From the NCBI GenBank assembly GCA_900321955.1, contig ONXX01000018.1, forward strand, positions 1 through 12,516: a DNA stretch of 12,516 nt, in the 5' to 3' direction. Positions 1-6,764 of the stretch are shown in pieces; position 1 is the stretch's first letter; the number at the start of each line of letters is the position of its first letter. Below the pieces are notes generated by a model, which did not search any database, had not been told where the DNA came from, and saw nothing but the letters and a program-made list of their open reading frames with translations. This DNA is from an uncultured Bacillota bacterium (GTDB lineage: Bacteria; Bacillota_I; Bacilli_A; Erysipelotrichales; Erysipelotrichaceae). Both the position numbers and the translations under genes were made by a program.

Positions 1-593
1 ATCTGGAAAAGGGAACCGTTACGATCAATGATACGGATACCCTGCAGCTGGCGTTCCATACGATTTTCAACGCCTACAATGTGCTGGCGGCTTATACGAT
101 CGGTTCTCTTTTGGGCATCGACAGCAAGCAGATCGTTTCCACGTTGAATGATTACCTGATCAAAAACGGCCGTATCAAGCGTTTCCTGATCGGAGACAAG
201 GAAGGCACACTGCTGATCTCCAAACACGAGAATACGATCTCCTATAACAGGAATCTGGAATTTGTTACCGGAAAAGGCGAAGATGTGACACTCTTGTTGA
301 TCATCGACGACATCAGCCGCAAGTATTTTACTTCCGATACCTCCTGGCTTTGGGATATCAGTTTTGAACTGTTGCAAAGAGAAAACGTGAAGAAGATCGT
401 CGTCGCCGGAAAGTACATTTCGGATGTGGCGACCCGTCTGGAATATGCCGGTGTCGATATGGATAAGGTTGTTTCCTTTAAGGCAACTGCTGATGCCGTG
501 GCCTACCTCAAGGATAACAGTGAAGGACTCTTGTACTGTCTGACCTGTTTCTCAGATGAAGGAAAGCTTTTGAAGGAGGTCGTGACATTATGA
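1..593 (+). CDS. murT: MurT-like Mur ligase, C-terminal part (5' end outside window)
   Basis: The frame is open from the first base; the first full codon is at position 3, and the GTG at 81 is internal. About 196 residues are visible. Seen: near the start, a Mur-ligase 'FNAYNVLAAYTIGSLLGI' segment, which in MurT/Mur ligases lies at the end of the central ATP-binding domain. It is followed by a C-terminal domain of the DUF1727 type ending in 'DTSWLWDISFELL'. In characterised Gram-positives MurT pairs with GatD to amidate the alpha-carboxyl of D-Glu in lipid II in the cytoplasm. The zinc-ribbon and P-loop regions lie upstream of the window. Oddities: the 'KNPAG' stretch expected early in the C-terminal domain reads 'SKHENTIS', and the 'NDxxADG' stretch before DxSW is replaced by 'DDISRKYFTS', so the active-site region is divergent. 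The stop overlaps the next start as ATGA, which indicates translational coupling. Family assignment is firm; amidase activity is doubtful. Confidence 0.85.
   Translation, partial: LEKGTVTINDTDTLQLAFHTIFNAYNVLAAYTIGSLLGIDSKQIVSTLNDYLIKNGRIKRFLIGDKEGTLLISKHENTISYNRNLEFVTGKGEDVTLLLIIDDISRKYFTSDTSWLWDISFELLQRENVKKIVVAGKYISDVATRLEYAGVDMDKVVSFKATADAVAYLKDNSEGLLYCLTCFSDEGKLLKEVVTL
573..580 (+). promoter_or_regulatory. Strong Shine-Dalgarno site for the GatD-like gene
   Basis: AAGGAGGT ends 9 nt before the ATG at 590, inside the end of the murT-like reading frame. It fixes the start of the downstream gene and supports a coupled, roughly equimolar MurT/GatD pair. Confidence 0.85.
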
Positions 594-1276
594 GGATATT
601 GCATCTGTATCCCGAACTGATGAATTTATACGGCGAGTATGGAAACGTACTGGTTTTGAAAAAGCACCTGGAAGACCAGGGCCTTGAAGTGACGATCGAC
701 CGCAAGGATGTCGAAGAAAGCATCGACTTTGACCGCTACGATATGATCTACATGGGCTCAGGCACGGAAAAGAATCAACTGATCGCCTTGAAAGATCTTC
801 TAAAGTATAAATACTATTTCAAAAAGGCTGTCGATGATGGGAAGGTCATCCTTTTCACCGGCAATGCCATGGAACTCTTAGGAAAAAACATTGATGACCA
901 GCCGGGTCTGGACATCGTCGATTTTACTGTGGAGATCACTGACAAACGTTACACTGGCGATGTCATCGTCAATAACGAGAAGACTTCGGAAGTCGTCGGC
1001 TTTATCAATAAGTCGAGCCTGATCAAGGGCGGTGAAAAAGAAAAACTGTTTACCTACGAATTCAAGCACAGCACCCTGGTGGATAACGATTATGAAGGCT
1101 ATCGCATCAAGAACCTTTTCGGTACCCACATCATCGGTCCGGTCTTGGTAAAGAATCCGGGCTTCATGGAAGTCATCGTCCGGCTTTTAGTGAAAGAGGG
1201 CTATCAGAAGATCACCTATCCTTTGGAAGAAGACGCCTATAAGACGACTTTGGAAGAACTGAGAAAGAGAAAATAA
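590..1276 (+). CDS. GatD-like class I amidotransferase-fold protein lacking the catalytic Cys and His
   Basis: 228 aa, close to the ~240 aa usual for GatD. Start ATG at 590, with an excellent SD and a 4-nt overlap with the murT-like gene. Seen: N-terminal 'LNLYGEYGN'-type segment (residues 12-19), 'GSGTEKNQ' (56-63), 'KRYTGDVIV' (119-127) and 'NLFGTHIIGPVLVKNP' (175-190). All align without gaps to segments of Staphylococcus aureus GatD as I remember it. In that enzyme Cys94 and His189 perform glutamine hydrolysis and Arg128 binds glutamine. Here the Cys94 position ('TICGGYQFLG' in S. aureus, 'FTGNAMELLG' here, residues 89-98) is Gly91, and the protein contains no cysteine at all. The His189 position is Ile182. 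The Arg128 equivalent is kept (Arg120). Inference: it is a structural partner of the MurT-like protein without glutaminase activity. It might allow use of free ammonia or another amine, or it may serve a different ligation. Fold and partner are confident; function is open. Confidence 0.85.
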   Translation: MRILHLYPELMNLYGEYGNVLVLKKHLEDQGLEVTIDRKDVEESIDFDRYDMIYMGSGTEKNQLIALKDLLKYKYYFKKAVDDGKVILFTGNAMELLGKNIDDQPGLDIVDFTVEITDKRYTGDVIVNNEKTSEVVGFINKSSLIKGGEKEKLFTYEFKHSTLVDNDYEGYRIKNLFGTHIIGPVLVKNPGFMEVIVRLLVKEGYQKITYPLEEDAYKTTLEELRKRK

Positions 1277-1277
1277 A

Positions 1278-2189
1278 ATGGGAAGAGCTTTTCAATTTGT
1301 TTGGGAAGTTGTTCTGATCGAGTATATACAGGCATTTATTCTGAAATGGCCGGTCCTGGTCGACTTTTTTCGTGCTGTCACTCTGCTTGGCGAAGAGGTT
1401 GTTGCCGTATTGATCCTTGGCACAATCTATTGGGGCTATGACAAGAAGTGGGGTTCCTATTCGATCCTCTATCTTCTCTTTGGCCAGCTCAGCAACAATA
1501 TGATCAAGAATATTTTTCAACGGCTCCGACCGTATTTTGTCAATGAATCGATTCAATGTCTGAAACCACCGGCAAAGACAGGCGATCTCTACGATACGAT
1601 CGTCCAGGGATTCTCTTTTCCAAGCGGTCATACCACCTGCATCACCTCCATCATGACCTGTTTCTGGCTGAAACTAAAAGATCGGAAGGTCTTCTTTTAT
1701 CTGCTTCCGATCGTCCTCTTGGTGGGCACATCCCGCTTTGCCTTGGGCGTGCATTATCCGACCGATGTTCTGATGGGTCTGGTCCTTGGCTTCTTCGGGA
1801 TTCTTCTGATCGACCTTGGCTATCGCAAGATGAGAAAGGAACATCTGTATCTGGCCTTGTTGATTCTGTCTCTGGCCGGGATGAGCTTCTGTCGAAGCGA
1901 GGATTATTTTGCGGTGGCTGGGATCCTCATCGGCTTTATGGCTGGCGATCTGATAGAAGAACGCTACATTCATTTTGAAAACACCAGACGCATTCCGGTG
2001 ATCATTGCCCGGGTTCTTCTGGGCGGTATCCTGACCTTGGCGATCGTGGAACTGCTGAAGCTGCCGGTACAGAATCTCGCAGATGGCTCGATGGCTGCAC
2101 TGCTTTACCGCAGTTTCCGTTACGCTTTTGCTTCGGCCATTGCCTTTGGATTCTATCCTTATCTGTTCAAATATAAATTTCTGAAATAA
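1278..2189 (+). CDS. PAP2-family membrane phosphatase
   Basis: 303 aa integral membrane protein. All three PAP2 signature motifs are present: K-x6-RP (K77...R84-P85), PSGH (115-118) and SR-x5-H-x3-D (S152, R153, H159, D163). The conserved histidines are the catalytic pair. About four further hydrophobic segments follow the catalytic core (roughly residues 165-180, 190-203, 210-224, 240-300), which makes it longer than minimal PAP2 enzymes. Family members dephosphorylate lipid phosphates or pyrophosphates at the membrane, including undecaprenyl pyrophosphate (BcrC type) and phosphatidic acid; the sequence does not settle the substrate. It starts 1 nt after the GatD-like stop with only a weak purine-rich SD, so it probably depends on coupled translation. 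Operon membership with a lipid II-modifying pair favours a role in undecaprenyl carrier recycling (inference). Confidence 0.88.
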   Translation: MGRAFQFVWEVVLIEYIQAFILKWPVLVDFFRAVTLLGEEVVAVLILGTIYWGYDKKWGSYSILYLLFGQLSNNMIKNIFQRLRPYFVNESIQCLKPPAKTGDLYDTIVQGFSFPSGHTTCITSIMTCFWLKLKDRKVFFYLLPIVLLVGTSRFALGVHYPTDVLMGLVLGFFGILLIDLGYRKMRKEHLYLALLILSLAGMSFCRSEDYFAVAGILIGFMAGDLIEERYIHFENTRRIPVIIARVLLGGILTLAIVELLKLPVQNLADGSMAALLYRSFRYAFASAIAFGFYPYLFKYKFLK

Positions 2190-2210
2190 AAAAGAGAGGA
2201 TCTCTCTTTA
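2188..2210. terminator. Bidirectional terminator between PAP2 and aldo/keto reductase genes
   Basis: Perfect 8-bp stem (2191-2198 with 2202-2209) and a 3-nt loop. Read on the minus strand, the stem is followed by a T-rich run (complement of the A-run 2188-2193), the classic rho-independent form. On the plus strand the 3' arm itself ends in TTT. The hairpin includes the minus-strand stop codon (2208-2210). Confidence 0.75.
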
Positions 2211-3167
2211 ACGGTTGCAGGTAATCGGATGAGGAATGTAAAGCTCATCGATGTAGTCAATATCTTGTGGACTCAATCTGACTTCAAATGAAGAAACGGC
2301 GTCCTCAAGATATTTTTCTTTTGTGATGCCAACGATCGGCGAAGCGACCCCTTTGGCATATTGCCAGGCTAGGACAATGGCAGCCATTGAGGTGTTGTAC
2401 TTCTCTGACAGTTCACAGATGCGCTGGGCGATCTTTCTGTCGTAGTATTCATAGGAATCATAGCGGGTTCCTTCTTTTGCGTCTTTCTTAAAACGGTCGC
2501 TGTCACTTTCCCAGCTTTTTCTGGAAAGTCTGCCGGCGGCATAGGGGGCAAAGGATGTCCTGGATACGCCAAACTGTTCGGCGATCGGGATCAGATCTCT
2601 TTCGTCTTCCCGATAGATCGGATTGTAATGGTTCTGCAAGGTGACAAAAGGCTGATAGCCATAAGAAGCGGCGGTATAGCAGTATTTGGCAAACTGGTAG
2701 GCATACATCGCACTGGCGCCGTAATAGCGGATGCGGCCGGCTTTGACTTCTTCATCCAAGGCGGCCAGAGTCTCTTCGATCGGTGTATCGTAGTCGAATC
2801 TGTGAAGGATCAGGATGTCGATGTAGTCGGTGTCCAGACGCTTCAGGGAACCCTGCACCTCCCGGTGTATGGCTTTGGCTGAAAGTTTGCCTTCATTGAA
2901 ATAACATTTCGTCGTGATGACGATGTCTTCCCGTCTGTAATCCTTGATCGCCTTTCCTAAGAAGATCTCGGATGTGCCGTTGGAGTAATTGTTCGAAGTA
3001 TCAAAAAAATTGATGCCGCAGTCAAAGGCTTTGTCGATGATCTTTTTTGATGATTCATAGTCCAGTGTCCACTGGTATTGGCCCTGATCCGCTTCGCCGA
3101 AAGACATGCAGCCAAGGCAGAGGCGGGAAACCTTGAGGTCGCTGTTGCCGAGTTTGATGTATTCCAT
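2208..3167 (-). CDS. Aldo/keto reductase
   Basis: 319 aa, the usual length for the family, a soluble (beta/alpha)8-barrel NADPH-dependent oxidoreductase. The catalytic tetrad is visible: D56 in 'FFDTSNNYS', Y61, K87 in 'ITTKCY' and H122 in 'LILHRFD'. It has the typical N-terminus 'LGNSDLKVSRLCLGCMSFG' and a C-terminal cofactor-binding region (about 275-295, 'SPIVGITK'). It resembles the broad group of bacterial AKRs acting on small aldehydes, ketones or sugar-like carbonyls; the physiological substrate cannot be read from sequence. Start: ATG at 3167. No Shine-Dalgarno sequence precedes it; a TATAAT box lies six nt upstream, so the mRNA is probably leaderless. It is transcribed alone, divergent from the LURP-one-like gene and ending at a shared hairpin. 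Confidence 0.92.
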   Translation of the reverse strand: MEYIKLGNSDLKVSRLCLGCMSFGEADQGQYQWTLDYESSKKIIDKAFDCGINFFDTSNNYSNGTSEIFLGKAIKDYRREDIVITTKCYFNEGKLSAKAIHREVQGSLKRLDTDYIDILILHRFDYDTPIEETLAALDEEVKAGRIRYYGASAMYAYQFAKYCYTAASYGYQPFVTLQNHYNPIYREDERDLIPIAEQFGVSRTSFAPYAAGRLSRKSWESDSDRFKKDAKEGTRYDSYEYYDRKIAQRICELSEKYNTSMAAIVLAWQYAKGVASPIVGITKEKYLEDAVSSFEVRLSPQDIDYIDELYIPHPITCNR

Positions 3168-3179
3168 AAAACTATTATA
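3167..3179 (-). promoter_or_regulatory. -10 box giving a leaderless start for the aldo/keto reductase
   Basis: On the minus strand a perfect TATAAT (3174-3179) is followed by exactly 6 nt and then the ATG. The usual -10 to +1 distance puts transcription start on the A of the start codon. I see no good -35 hexamer at 16-18 nt and no SD. The element is seen; the leaderless start is inferred. Confidence 0.6.
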
Positions 3180-3191
3180 TCGGATTATCTA

Positions 3192-3207
3192 TGTTAAAAT
3201 GAGAGTA
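3192..3207 (+). promoter_or_regulatory. Extended -10 box giving a leaderless start for the LURP-one-like gene
   Basis: TGT followed by TAAAAT (3195-3200) forms an extended -10 (TGn plus hexamer). Six nt later comes the ATG at 3207, so the predicted +1 is the A of the start codon. No SD is present. The -35 is weak, as is common with extended -10 promoters. Confidence 0.55.
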
Positions 3208-3614
3208 TGCAACTGGTATATGACAATAATGAAAGACTAAGCAGAAACAAGACGCAGGTCTTCGATGAAGAAGGGAAGCTGCGCTTCTGGAGCATCTATG
3301 ATTTTTCTTTCAAATACCGCACCAGAATTTACGATGATAAAGATCACGAGATCGCCTATGTGGAAAAAGATGTCGCCTTGAAGGAAGATGTCGTCTGTTT
3401 TTATGATCCTTTGGGAAAAAAGACGGGTCTTCTGAAAAAAGAAGAGGGGCAGTATATTCTGGAACCGGATGGCTTGATTTACAAAGGGGATCCGCTAAAG
3501 GGAGAGATTGAAGGTTTCTTGCGGATCAGTGAAGGAAAGATCGAAATCGAAAAGGATGCCGATATTTTAAAGGCCACAGAAGTTCTTTTTGCGCTGATTG
3601 AAATAGAAAGATAG
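3207..3614 (+). CDS. LURP-one-related / YxjI-like small protein
   Basis: 135 aa, no signal peptide or membrane segment, rich in charged residues and predicted beta strands. The series 'QVFDEEGKLRFWSIYDF', 'YRTRIYDDKDHEIAYVEKD', 'VVCFYDPLGKKTGLLKKE' and the closing 'LKATEVLFALIEIE' follows the strand pattern of the LURP-one/YxjI (tubby C-terminal-like beta-barrel) family as I know it: a 'V.DE.G' turn, then 'i.D..G.eva.i.kk', then a C-terminal buried helix. The molecular function of this family in bacteria is not established; membrane phosphoinositide-like binding is known only for tubby relatives. It is probably co-transcribed with the hydrolase starting 9 nt downstream. A generic beta-rich domain is the alternative. 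Confidence 0.65.
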   Translation: MQLVYDNNERLSRNKTQVFDEEGKLRFWSIYDFSFKYRTRIYDDKDHEIAYVEKDVALKEDVVCFYDPLGKKTGLLKKEEGQYILEPDGLIYKGDPLKGEIEGFLRISEGKIEIEKDADILKATEVLFALIEIER

Positions 3615-3623
3615 GGAAACGTT

Positions 3624-4553
3624 ATGAAAAAGAATGAATTCAGATTCCGCTCCAGTGGTGGAACGGTCGATATCAGGGCGATGGAATATGTGCCGGAAGG
3701 AAAGATCATTGCCGTCCTGCAGATCGCACACGGCATGGTGGAATTTATCGACCGCTACGAGAATTTTGCCGCTTTTCTGGCTTCCAAGGGCATCCTGGTC
3801 GTCGGCAATGACCACATCGGTCATGGCGGCTCGGTGAAGAGTGAGGAAGACTGGGGCTATTTCGGCGAAAACGGCAATCGGATATTATTGGATGACATGC
3901 ATGAGCTCACCAGACTGACCAAGGAAAAGTATCCGAATCTTCCGTATTTCCTGCTGGGTCATTCCATGGGTTCCTTCTATGCCAGACAATATCTTGGCGA
4001 ATTCGGCAATGAACTGGACGGGGCGATCATCATGGGTACCGGTCTAGAACCGCTGTTTGTGGTCAAGGGTGGCATGTTTTTATGTAAACTGATCGCTTTG
4101 TTCAAAGGCTGGCGTTATCGCAGTAACTTTGTCAATCAGGTGGCCTTTGGTTCCTATGGCAAGAAATTTGAACCGCTCAGGACCAGGGCAAACTGGTTGA
4201 GCAAGGATGAGGCATTGGTCGACTGGTATATCAACGAACCGCGCTGCAGCTTCTTATTTACACTCAATGCCTACTATTCGATGTTTGAGGGAATTGCCCG
4301 CCTGCATGATAAAAAGCTTTTGGAGAAGGTACCGAAAGATCTGCCGATCTTCTTTGTTTCCGGCGAAGATGATCCGGTCGGAAGCTTTGGCAAGGAAGTC
4401 GTTTATTCGGTTGAGACTTTAAAGGAAGTCGGTGTCAAAAACATCGATCTGAAGCTCTATCCCAATGACCGCCACGAGATCCTCAATGAGACGGATAAGG
4501 AAACCGTCTATGCCGATCTCTATGAGTGGTTGATGAAACATATCAGACAATAA
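3624..4553 (+). CDS. Alpha/beta hydrolase, monoglyceride lipase/lysophospholipase type
   Basis: 309 aa cytosolic serine hydrolase. Seen: oxyanion-side 'AHGMVEF' (35-41), nucleophile elbow GHSMG with S114 (112-116), acid D250 in 'SGEDDPVG' and histidine H284 in 'NDRHEILNE', a complete Ser-Asp-His triad. The HGxxE and GHSMG patterns place it with the serine aminopeptidase S33/Hydrolase_4 group, which includes bacterial monoacylglycerol lipases and lysophospholipases. The lid region (about 140-225) is hydrophobic and fits a lipid ester substrate. Start ATG has a modest AGGG SD. It is second in a two-gene unit with the LURP-one-like gene and followed directly by a strong terminator, so the pair may act together on membrane lipids (inference). 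Confidence 0.88.
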   Translation: MKKNEFRFRSSGGTVDIRAMEYVPEGKIIAVLQIAHGMVEFIDRYENFAAFLASKGILVVGNDHIGHGGSVKSEEDWGYFGENGNRILLDDMHELTRLTKEKYPNLPYFLLGHSMGSFYARQYLGEFGNELDGAIIMGTGLEPLFVVKGGMFLCKLIALFKGWRYRSNFVNQVAFGSYGKKFEPLRTRANWLSKDEALVDWYINEPRCSFLFTLNAYYSMFEGIARLHDKKLLEKVPKDLPIFFVSGEDDPVGSFGKEVVYSVETLKEVGVKNIDLKLYPNDRHEILNETDKETVYADLYEWLMKHIRQ

Positions 4554-4575
4554 GAGGATGAATTCCTCTTTTTTA
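4552..4575 (+). terminator. Rho-independent terminator after the alpha/beta hydrolase
   Basis: 7-bp perfect stem (4552-4558 with 4564-4570), 5-nt loop, then a run of six T (4569-4574). The stem begins within the stop codon. Confidence 0.85.
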
Positions 4576-4578
4576 GTG

Positions 4579-4607
4579 AAAAAAACGGCAGTCGATGGAC
4601 TGTCGTT
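4579..4607 (-). terminator. Rho-independent terminator of the Zn/Cd efflux operon
   Basis: 10-bp stem (4584-4593 with 4598-4607) with one imperfect pair and a 4-nt loop. On the minus strand it is followed by seven T (complement of A-run 4579-4585). It overlaps the arsR-type stop codon and sits back to back with the plus-strand terminator. Confidence 0.75.
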
Positions 4608-4899
4608 ATTCGGATACGTGTTCGATACCCTGCAGGATGATGTTGTAGACATGATCATCATCCAGGGAATAGTAGATGGTCTTGCCGTTGCGGCGGTTTT
4701 TGACCAGCTTGGAGTTTTTGAGGAAACGAAGCTGATGGGAGATGGCGGACTGGTTCATCTGCAAGAGTTCGCTGATCTCGGTCACGCTTCTTTCCTTTTC
4801 AAAGAGACAATAGAGGATGCGGATCCTGGTGGAATCCGAGAAATTCTTGAATAACTCCGCTACATCGTAGAGAGTGTTTTCATTTACTTTATCGATCAC
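4606..4899 (-). CDS. ArsR/SmtB-family Zn(II)/Cd(II)-sensing repressor
   Basis: 97 aa winged-helix dimeric repressor. Start chosen at the GTG at 4899, which overlaps the ATPase stop as GTGA. Seen: 'ELFKNFSDSTRIRILYCLFE' N-terminal helices (residues 15-34), recognition helix 'NQSAISHQLRFLKNSKLV' (49-66), wing 'KNRRNGKTIYYSL' (67-79) and last helix (80-97). The last helix carries D81, H83, H94 and E97, i.e. D-x-H-x10-H-x2-E. This is the alpha-5 metal site of SmtB (Asp104, His106, His117, Glu120), also found with His in place of Glu in CzrA. The alpha-3 cysteines (CxC) of ArsR/CadC are absent, so a Zn sensor is favoured. It is the last gene of the operon it should control, and the operator lies upstream of the first gene. 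Confidence 0.92.
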   Translation of the reverse strand: MIDKVNENTLYDVAELFKNFSDSTRIRILYCLFEKERSVTEISELLQMNQSAISHQLRFLKNSKLVKNRRNGKTIYYSLDDDHVYNIILQGIEHVSE

Positions 4900-6764
4900 A
4901 GGTCTTTTACCCCCAATGCCCGGATGGCATTTATGACAGCAATGACCATGACACCGACATCGGCGAAGATCGCCATCCACATCTGTGCCAGGCCAAAGGC
5001 ACTCAGGATCAGCGTGATGACTTTGACCGCGATGGCAAAGACGATGTTTTCATAGACGATGGCCATACATTTTCTGGCGATCTTTATCGCTTTGGCGATC
5101 TTGGCCGGATCATCATCCATCAGTACGATATCAGCTGCTTCGATTGCGGCATCGGAACCAAGAGAACCCATGGCAATGCCGACATCGGCAATCGTGATGA
5201 CCGGGGCATCGTTGATGCCGTCACCGACGAAGACCAGTGTTTCGTTTTCCTGTTTTTCTTCTTTCAGCTTGCTGACGATATCGACCTTATCCTGCGGTAA
5301 GAGTTCCGAGTGGACTTCGTCAATATTCAATGTCTTAGCAACGCTTTTGGCGATCTTTTCATCATCGCCTGTCAACATGATCGTCTTGCGAACACCGTTT
5401 CTCTTGAGATCGGCGATCGCTTCTTTGGCGTTTTTCTTGATCTTGTCACCAATGTGGATGTGTCCCTTATAGGAACCATCGACAGCGATGTGAACGATCG
5501 TGCCGCCATCGTGACATTCTTCGACCTTGATATCGTGATCTTCCATCAGCTTATCGTTGCCAACCAGGACATGTTTGTCATCGATCAAGGCTTCAATGCC
5601 CTTGCCGGCAATCTCTTTGATGGAACCGATGCGTTTGCGGTCGATCTCTTTCTTATATTCCTTGACGATCGATTTGCCGATCGGATGATTGGATAAGGCC
5701 TCCGCGTAGGCGGCGCATTCCAGAAGTTCTTCCTTGGTGAAGCCGCTGTTGTGAATGGTGGTGACTTCAAAGACACCGAGGGTGACCGTACCGGTCTTGT
5801 CGAAGGCGACGATGCGGGTCTTGGACAGGGCTTCCAGATAGTTGGATCCCTTGATCAGTACACCCGCCTTACTGGCACCGCCGATCCCGGCAAAGAAAGA
5901 AAGCGGGATGGAAATGACCAGCGCGCAAGGGCAGGAGATGACCAGGAAAGTTAAAGCACGGAAGATCCAGGTCGAGAATTGCCACTGTCCGCCGAACAGT
6001 CTGATAAAGATCGGCGGCAGAAAGGCCAGAGCCAATGCGCTGTAGCAGACGGCCGGCGTATAGTATCTGGCAAATTTGGTGATGAAGTCTTCCGATCTGG
6101 ACTTGTTGCTGGTGGCATTTTCGATCAAATCGAGGACTTTGGCGACCGTGGAATCTTCGTAGAGTTTGCTGGTCTTCACTTTGATCGGTGAAGTCATATT
6201 GATACAGCCGCTGATGATCGGGTCACCGACCGAGACTTCTCTCGGTTTGGATTCGCCGGTCAAGGCTGAAGTATTGAGTGTCGTGCTTCCTTCGATCACT
6301 TCGCCATCAAGCGGAATCTTTTCGCCGACTTTGACGACGATCGTGCTTCCGATTTCAACTTCTTCCGGATCGACTTCTTCAATACCATTCTCTGTTTCCA
6401 GATTGGCGTATTCCGGCCGGATGTCCATCAAAGCGGCAATGTTTTTCCTGGACTTGCCGACGGCATAGGACTGGAACCATTCGCCGATCTGGTAGAACAG
6501 CATGACTTCGACGCCTTCGTGATACTCTTGCAAGGCGATGGCACCGATGGTGGCGATCGCCATGAGGAAATTCTCATCAAAGTGTTCTCTGTTTTTGATG
6601 CTTAAGAGCGCTTTGCGAAGAATATCGTACCCTACGATCAGATAGGGAATCATGTATAAGGCAAACCTGAGATAGGGGTTCTGCGGATTGACGAAATGAA
6701 GCAGGATCAGAAGAGCGAGCGATACCAGAATACGGATCAGATTATTCTTCTGTTTCTTGGTCAT
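4896..6764 (-). CDS. P1B-type Zn/Cd-transporting ATPase, lacking an N-terminal HMA domain
   Basis: 622 aa polytopic ATPase exporting divalent soft metals from the cytoplasm. Landmarks: TGES (169-172) in the actuator domain, the CPC metal-site motif (278-280), phosphorylated D322 in DKTGT, HP (360-361) in the nucleotide domain and GDGIND (514-519). The final membrane pair has K581 and D602, which match the Lys and Asp of ZntA-type Zn/Cd/Pb pumps rather than copper pumps. The protein starts almost directly with membrane helices: the fused CxxC metal-binding domain normally at the N-terminus is missing, and it is instead encoded as a separate gene immediately upstream, overlapping by ATGA. The stop overlaps the repressor start. 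Zn versus Cd versus Pb preference cannot be decided; the symbol zntA/cadA is withheld for that reason. Confidence 0.94.
   Translation of the reverse strand: MTKKQKNNLIRILVSLALLILLHFVNPQNPYLRFALYMIPYLIVGYDILRKALLSIKNREHFDENFLMAIATIGAIALQEYHEGVEVMLFYQIGEWFQSYAVGKSRKNIAALMDIRPEYANLETENGIEEVDPEEVEIGSTIVVKVGEKIPLDGEVIEGSTTLNTSALTGESKPREVSVGDPIISGCINMTSPIKVKTSKLYEDSTVAKVLDLIENATSNKSRSEDFITKFARYYTPAVCYSALALAFLPPIFIRLFGGQWQFSTWIFRALTFLVISCPCALVISIPLSFFAGIGGASKAGVLIKGSNYLEALSKTRIVAFDKTGTVTLGVFEVTTIHNSGFTKEELLECAAYAEALSNHPIGKSIVKEYKKEIDRKRIGSIKEIAGKGIEALIDDKHVLVGNDKLMEDHDIKVEECHDGGTIVHIAVDGSYKGHIHIGDKIKKNAKEAIADLKRNGVRKTIMLTGDDEKIAKSVAKTLNIDEVHSELLPQDKVDIVSKLKEEKQENETLVFVGDGINDAPVITIADVGIAMGSLGSDAAIEAADIVLMDDDPAKIAKAIKIARKCMAIVYENIVFAIAVKVITLILSAFGLAQMWMAIFADVGVMVIAVINAIRALGVKDL

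Noticed and set aside
1556..1978. A 140-codon plus-strand frame inside the PAP2 gene.
   Set aside because: It overlaps a gene with all catalytic motifs, has no SD, and its product has biased low-information composition typical of a shadow frame.
4558..4854. Plus-strand frame antisense to the ArsR-type repressor.
   Set aside because: It starts within the hydrolase terminator and lies opposite a well-supported gene; no SD or family resemblance.
4900..4980. An N-terminal extension of the ArsR-type repressor rich in Cys and His (frame open up to an ATG at 4980, with C/H clusters that look metal-binding).
   Set aside because: These bases encode the end of the P1B ATPase in another frame. The GTG at 4899 forms a GTGA overlap with the ATPase stop, matches the family's length, and leaves a complete SmtB-like protein. 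The Cys/His richness follows from the other frame's codons. N-terminal peptide data could settle it.
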